Made by a program: the position numbers and the translations under genes. Source: Amblyornis subalaris (lineage: Eukaryota; Chordata; Aves; Passeriformes; Ptilonorhynchidae). Taken from it: a stretch of 64,000 nt of DNA. This document shows positions 62,900 to 64,000 of the stretch, piece after piece. Every line of letters begins with the position of its first letter. Within the stretch, counting starts at the first letter, position 1. The DNA is taken from contig JACAXG010000012.1 of assembly GCA_018881555.1 (NCBI GenBank), forward strand, positions 11,814,181-11,878,180, written 5' to 3'. The notes under the pieces were generated by a model, which made no database searches, was not told the DNA's origin, and saw nothing but the letters and a program-made list of their open reading frames with translations.

Positions 62900-63758
62900 T
62901 TAGGGGTCCATAAGCAAATTTCATTCATTTTGTTTCTTTGAGAAAATTGTCTTGGATTATGTTAAAGCACTCAGGAGGTTTCATCAATGTATGCATTGTG
63001 TTTGTTGGGTTGGATTTTTTTTGTTTGCTTTTGTTTCTAGTTCCACTTTAAAATGCCAAGGAAATCCATGAATAAATACAATTAGGAAAGCTAGAAACCC
63101 AGCAGCTGTGGAGTAATTTTATTTGACTTACGTTTGTATGGATATGAAAATGACATTTTTAAAAATTGCTTATGAGGAACCCCTGTGACATGTTTTTGAA
63201 GAACAATGCCTTCCTTTCATGGAAACTTAAAGCCGGTGGGTGTCCAAGTGAGATCCCAGAATGGCTGATCACTTCCATGTGCACACAAAAAAAAGCNCTT
63301 GCAAGCACTCAGCCCTCATTTTGTTGTCTAAATATATTGATTTCAAATTTGGTAAATGCTTGTTAGAAAGGTGGAAAAACAAATGAAAGAACATTAGATT
63401 TCAGTTTATATCAGCCTTAGGTTTTTTCTAGAGATTATAACACTAGTGAACAATCTAGTGCAAGTGGCTTTTATGCTTGTGTGTTAAGGCTTAAATACTC
63501 CCTGCTTGGCCTGAGGAACCATTTGGAGCCTATTTAAAAGGCAATACACAAGTACTTATATAAATATTATATATTAATACCTGGGCGATGTAGACCCCTT
63601 TTCTTCTTTCCATTTTCTTCCTTGTCAACTCTTATTTCCTAATTTGCAAAACAGAGGAGTAAAAAAATTAAATAAAACCNTGTTATTGTTTTATTTCATG
63701 AGCATTTGATCTTTCTACAGTCTACCTTTAGTCTATTTAACATATCAAATGAGGTGTG
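62900..63758. other. Noncoding AT-rich sequence, no gene seen
   Basis: Frames are at most 66 codons. A T-rich GGTTGGATTTTTTTTGTTTG-like tract occurs near 63008-63030. Nothing else is recognised up to the stem-loops at 63759. Confidence 0.7.
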
Positions 63759-63797
63759 TGTACCCATAGTAATGGGTACATGGGAAGTAATTCCCAT
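63759..63797. repeat. Two back-to-back perfect stem-loops
   Basis: TGTACCCAT (63759-63767) pairs with ATGGGTACA (63772-63780) around the loop AGTA. It is followed with one shared base by ATGGGAA (63780-63786) pairing with TTCCCAT (63791-63797) around GTAA. ATGGG/CCCAT is thus present four times in 39 bp in alternating orientation. This could be nested slippage with inversion or a paired binding site. Confidence 0.6.
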
Positions 63798-64000
63798 AGG
63801 AATATTTATTTATGGAACACCTATTACATTTTAGTTTACATTAATAATATATTGCCAGTGATACCTGACTGGTCAAGGATGATGTACTTATTACTGTATC
63901 TTCCAAATATCCTCCTTTTCAACTCNAAGACTTAAGGAAGAAAAAAATCTCCTTCTTAGACTAGCTTATTTAGCTTTTCAAGAAAAATACTCTCTGCTTT

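Noticed and set aside
1..64000. CRISPR arrays, operons, tRNA, rRNA and snRNA genes
   Set aside because: No regularly spaced repeats, no B-box type GGTTCGAATCC, no rRNA or U-snRNA signature words were found on either strand.

Overview
This is vertebrate nuclear DNA, most likely avian. The deciding evidence is a clear 3'-terminal fragment of the CR1 retrotransposon family at about 60.59-60.76 kb, ending in the typical TGATTCTA-type tail, with a shorter antisense CR1-type end near 41.76 kb. The base composition is AT-rich, CpG is scarce, and A- or T-runs and short AAAC-type tracts are scattered throughout. Nothing bacterial (operons, ribosome binding sites, CRISPR, insertion sequences) is present. 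About 90 single N characters are spread unevenly through the window and look like masked ambiguous or heterozygous positions rather than assembly gaps.

I find no protein-coding gene I can recognise and no tRNA, rRNA or snRNA gene. The window reads as a gene desert or the inside of a very large intron. The open reading frames are short and look like chance, with two exceptions kept as uncertain. One is a stop-free run of 293 codons at 35344-36222, longer than expected by chance, without recognisable domains and with splice-like signals inside it. The other is an 88-codon frame at 61666-61932 with exon-like borders.

Layout. 1-14 kb: AT-rich unique noncoding DNA with many Ns. 14.77-15.07 kb: a cluster of TCF/LEF-type sites, including a perfect 16-bp palindrome of two overlapping sites. 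20.5 kb: a small, dense CpG patch in CpG-poor surroundings. 27.3-27.5 kb: a GC-rich patch. 29.7-36.4 kb: no Ns at all. 35.3-36.5 kb: the long open frame. 49.7-50.0 kb: a decayed antisense reverse-transcriptase fragment of LINE L1/Tx1 type, unusual if the host is a bird. 58.25-58.45 kb: a long imperfect inverted repeat (two 62-bp arms, 78-nt spacer) with homeodomain-like TAATTG sites in both arms, next to an octamer-containing AT-rich block. 62.5-62.9 kb: an enhancer-like block with overlapping NF-Y and NFI sites and an RFX-type half site. 63.76-63.80 kb: two back-to-back perfect stem-loops.

The most plausible overall role is regulatory. Repeats are sparse, genes are absent, and several compact clusters of transcription-factor motifs and inverted repeats stand out. 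This is inference from one sequence; cross-species alignment would decide it.
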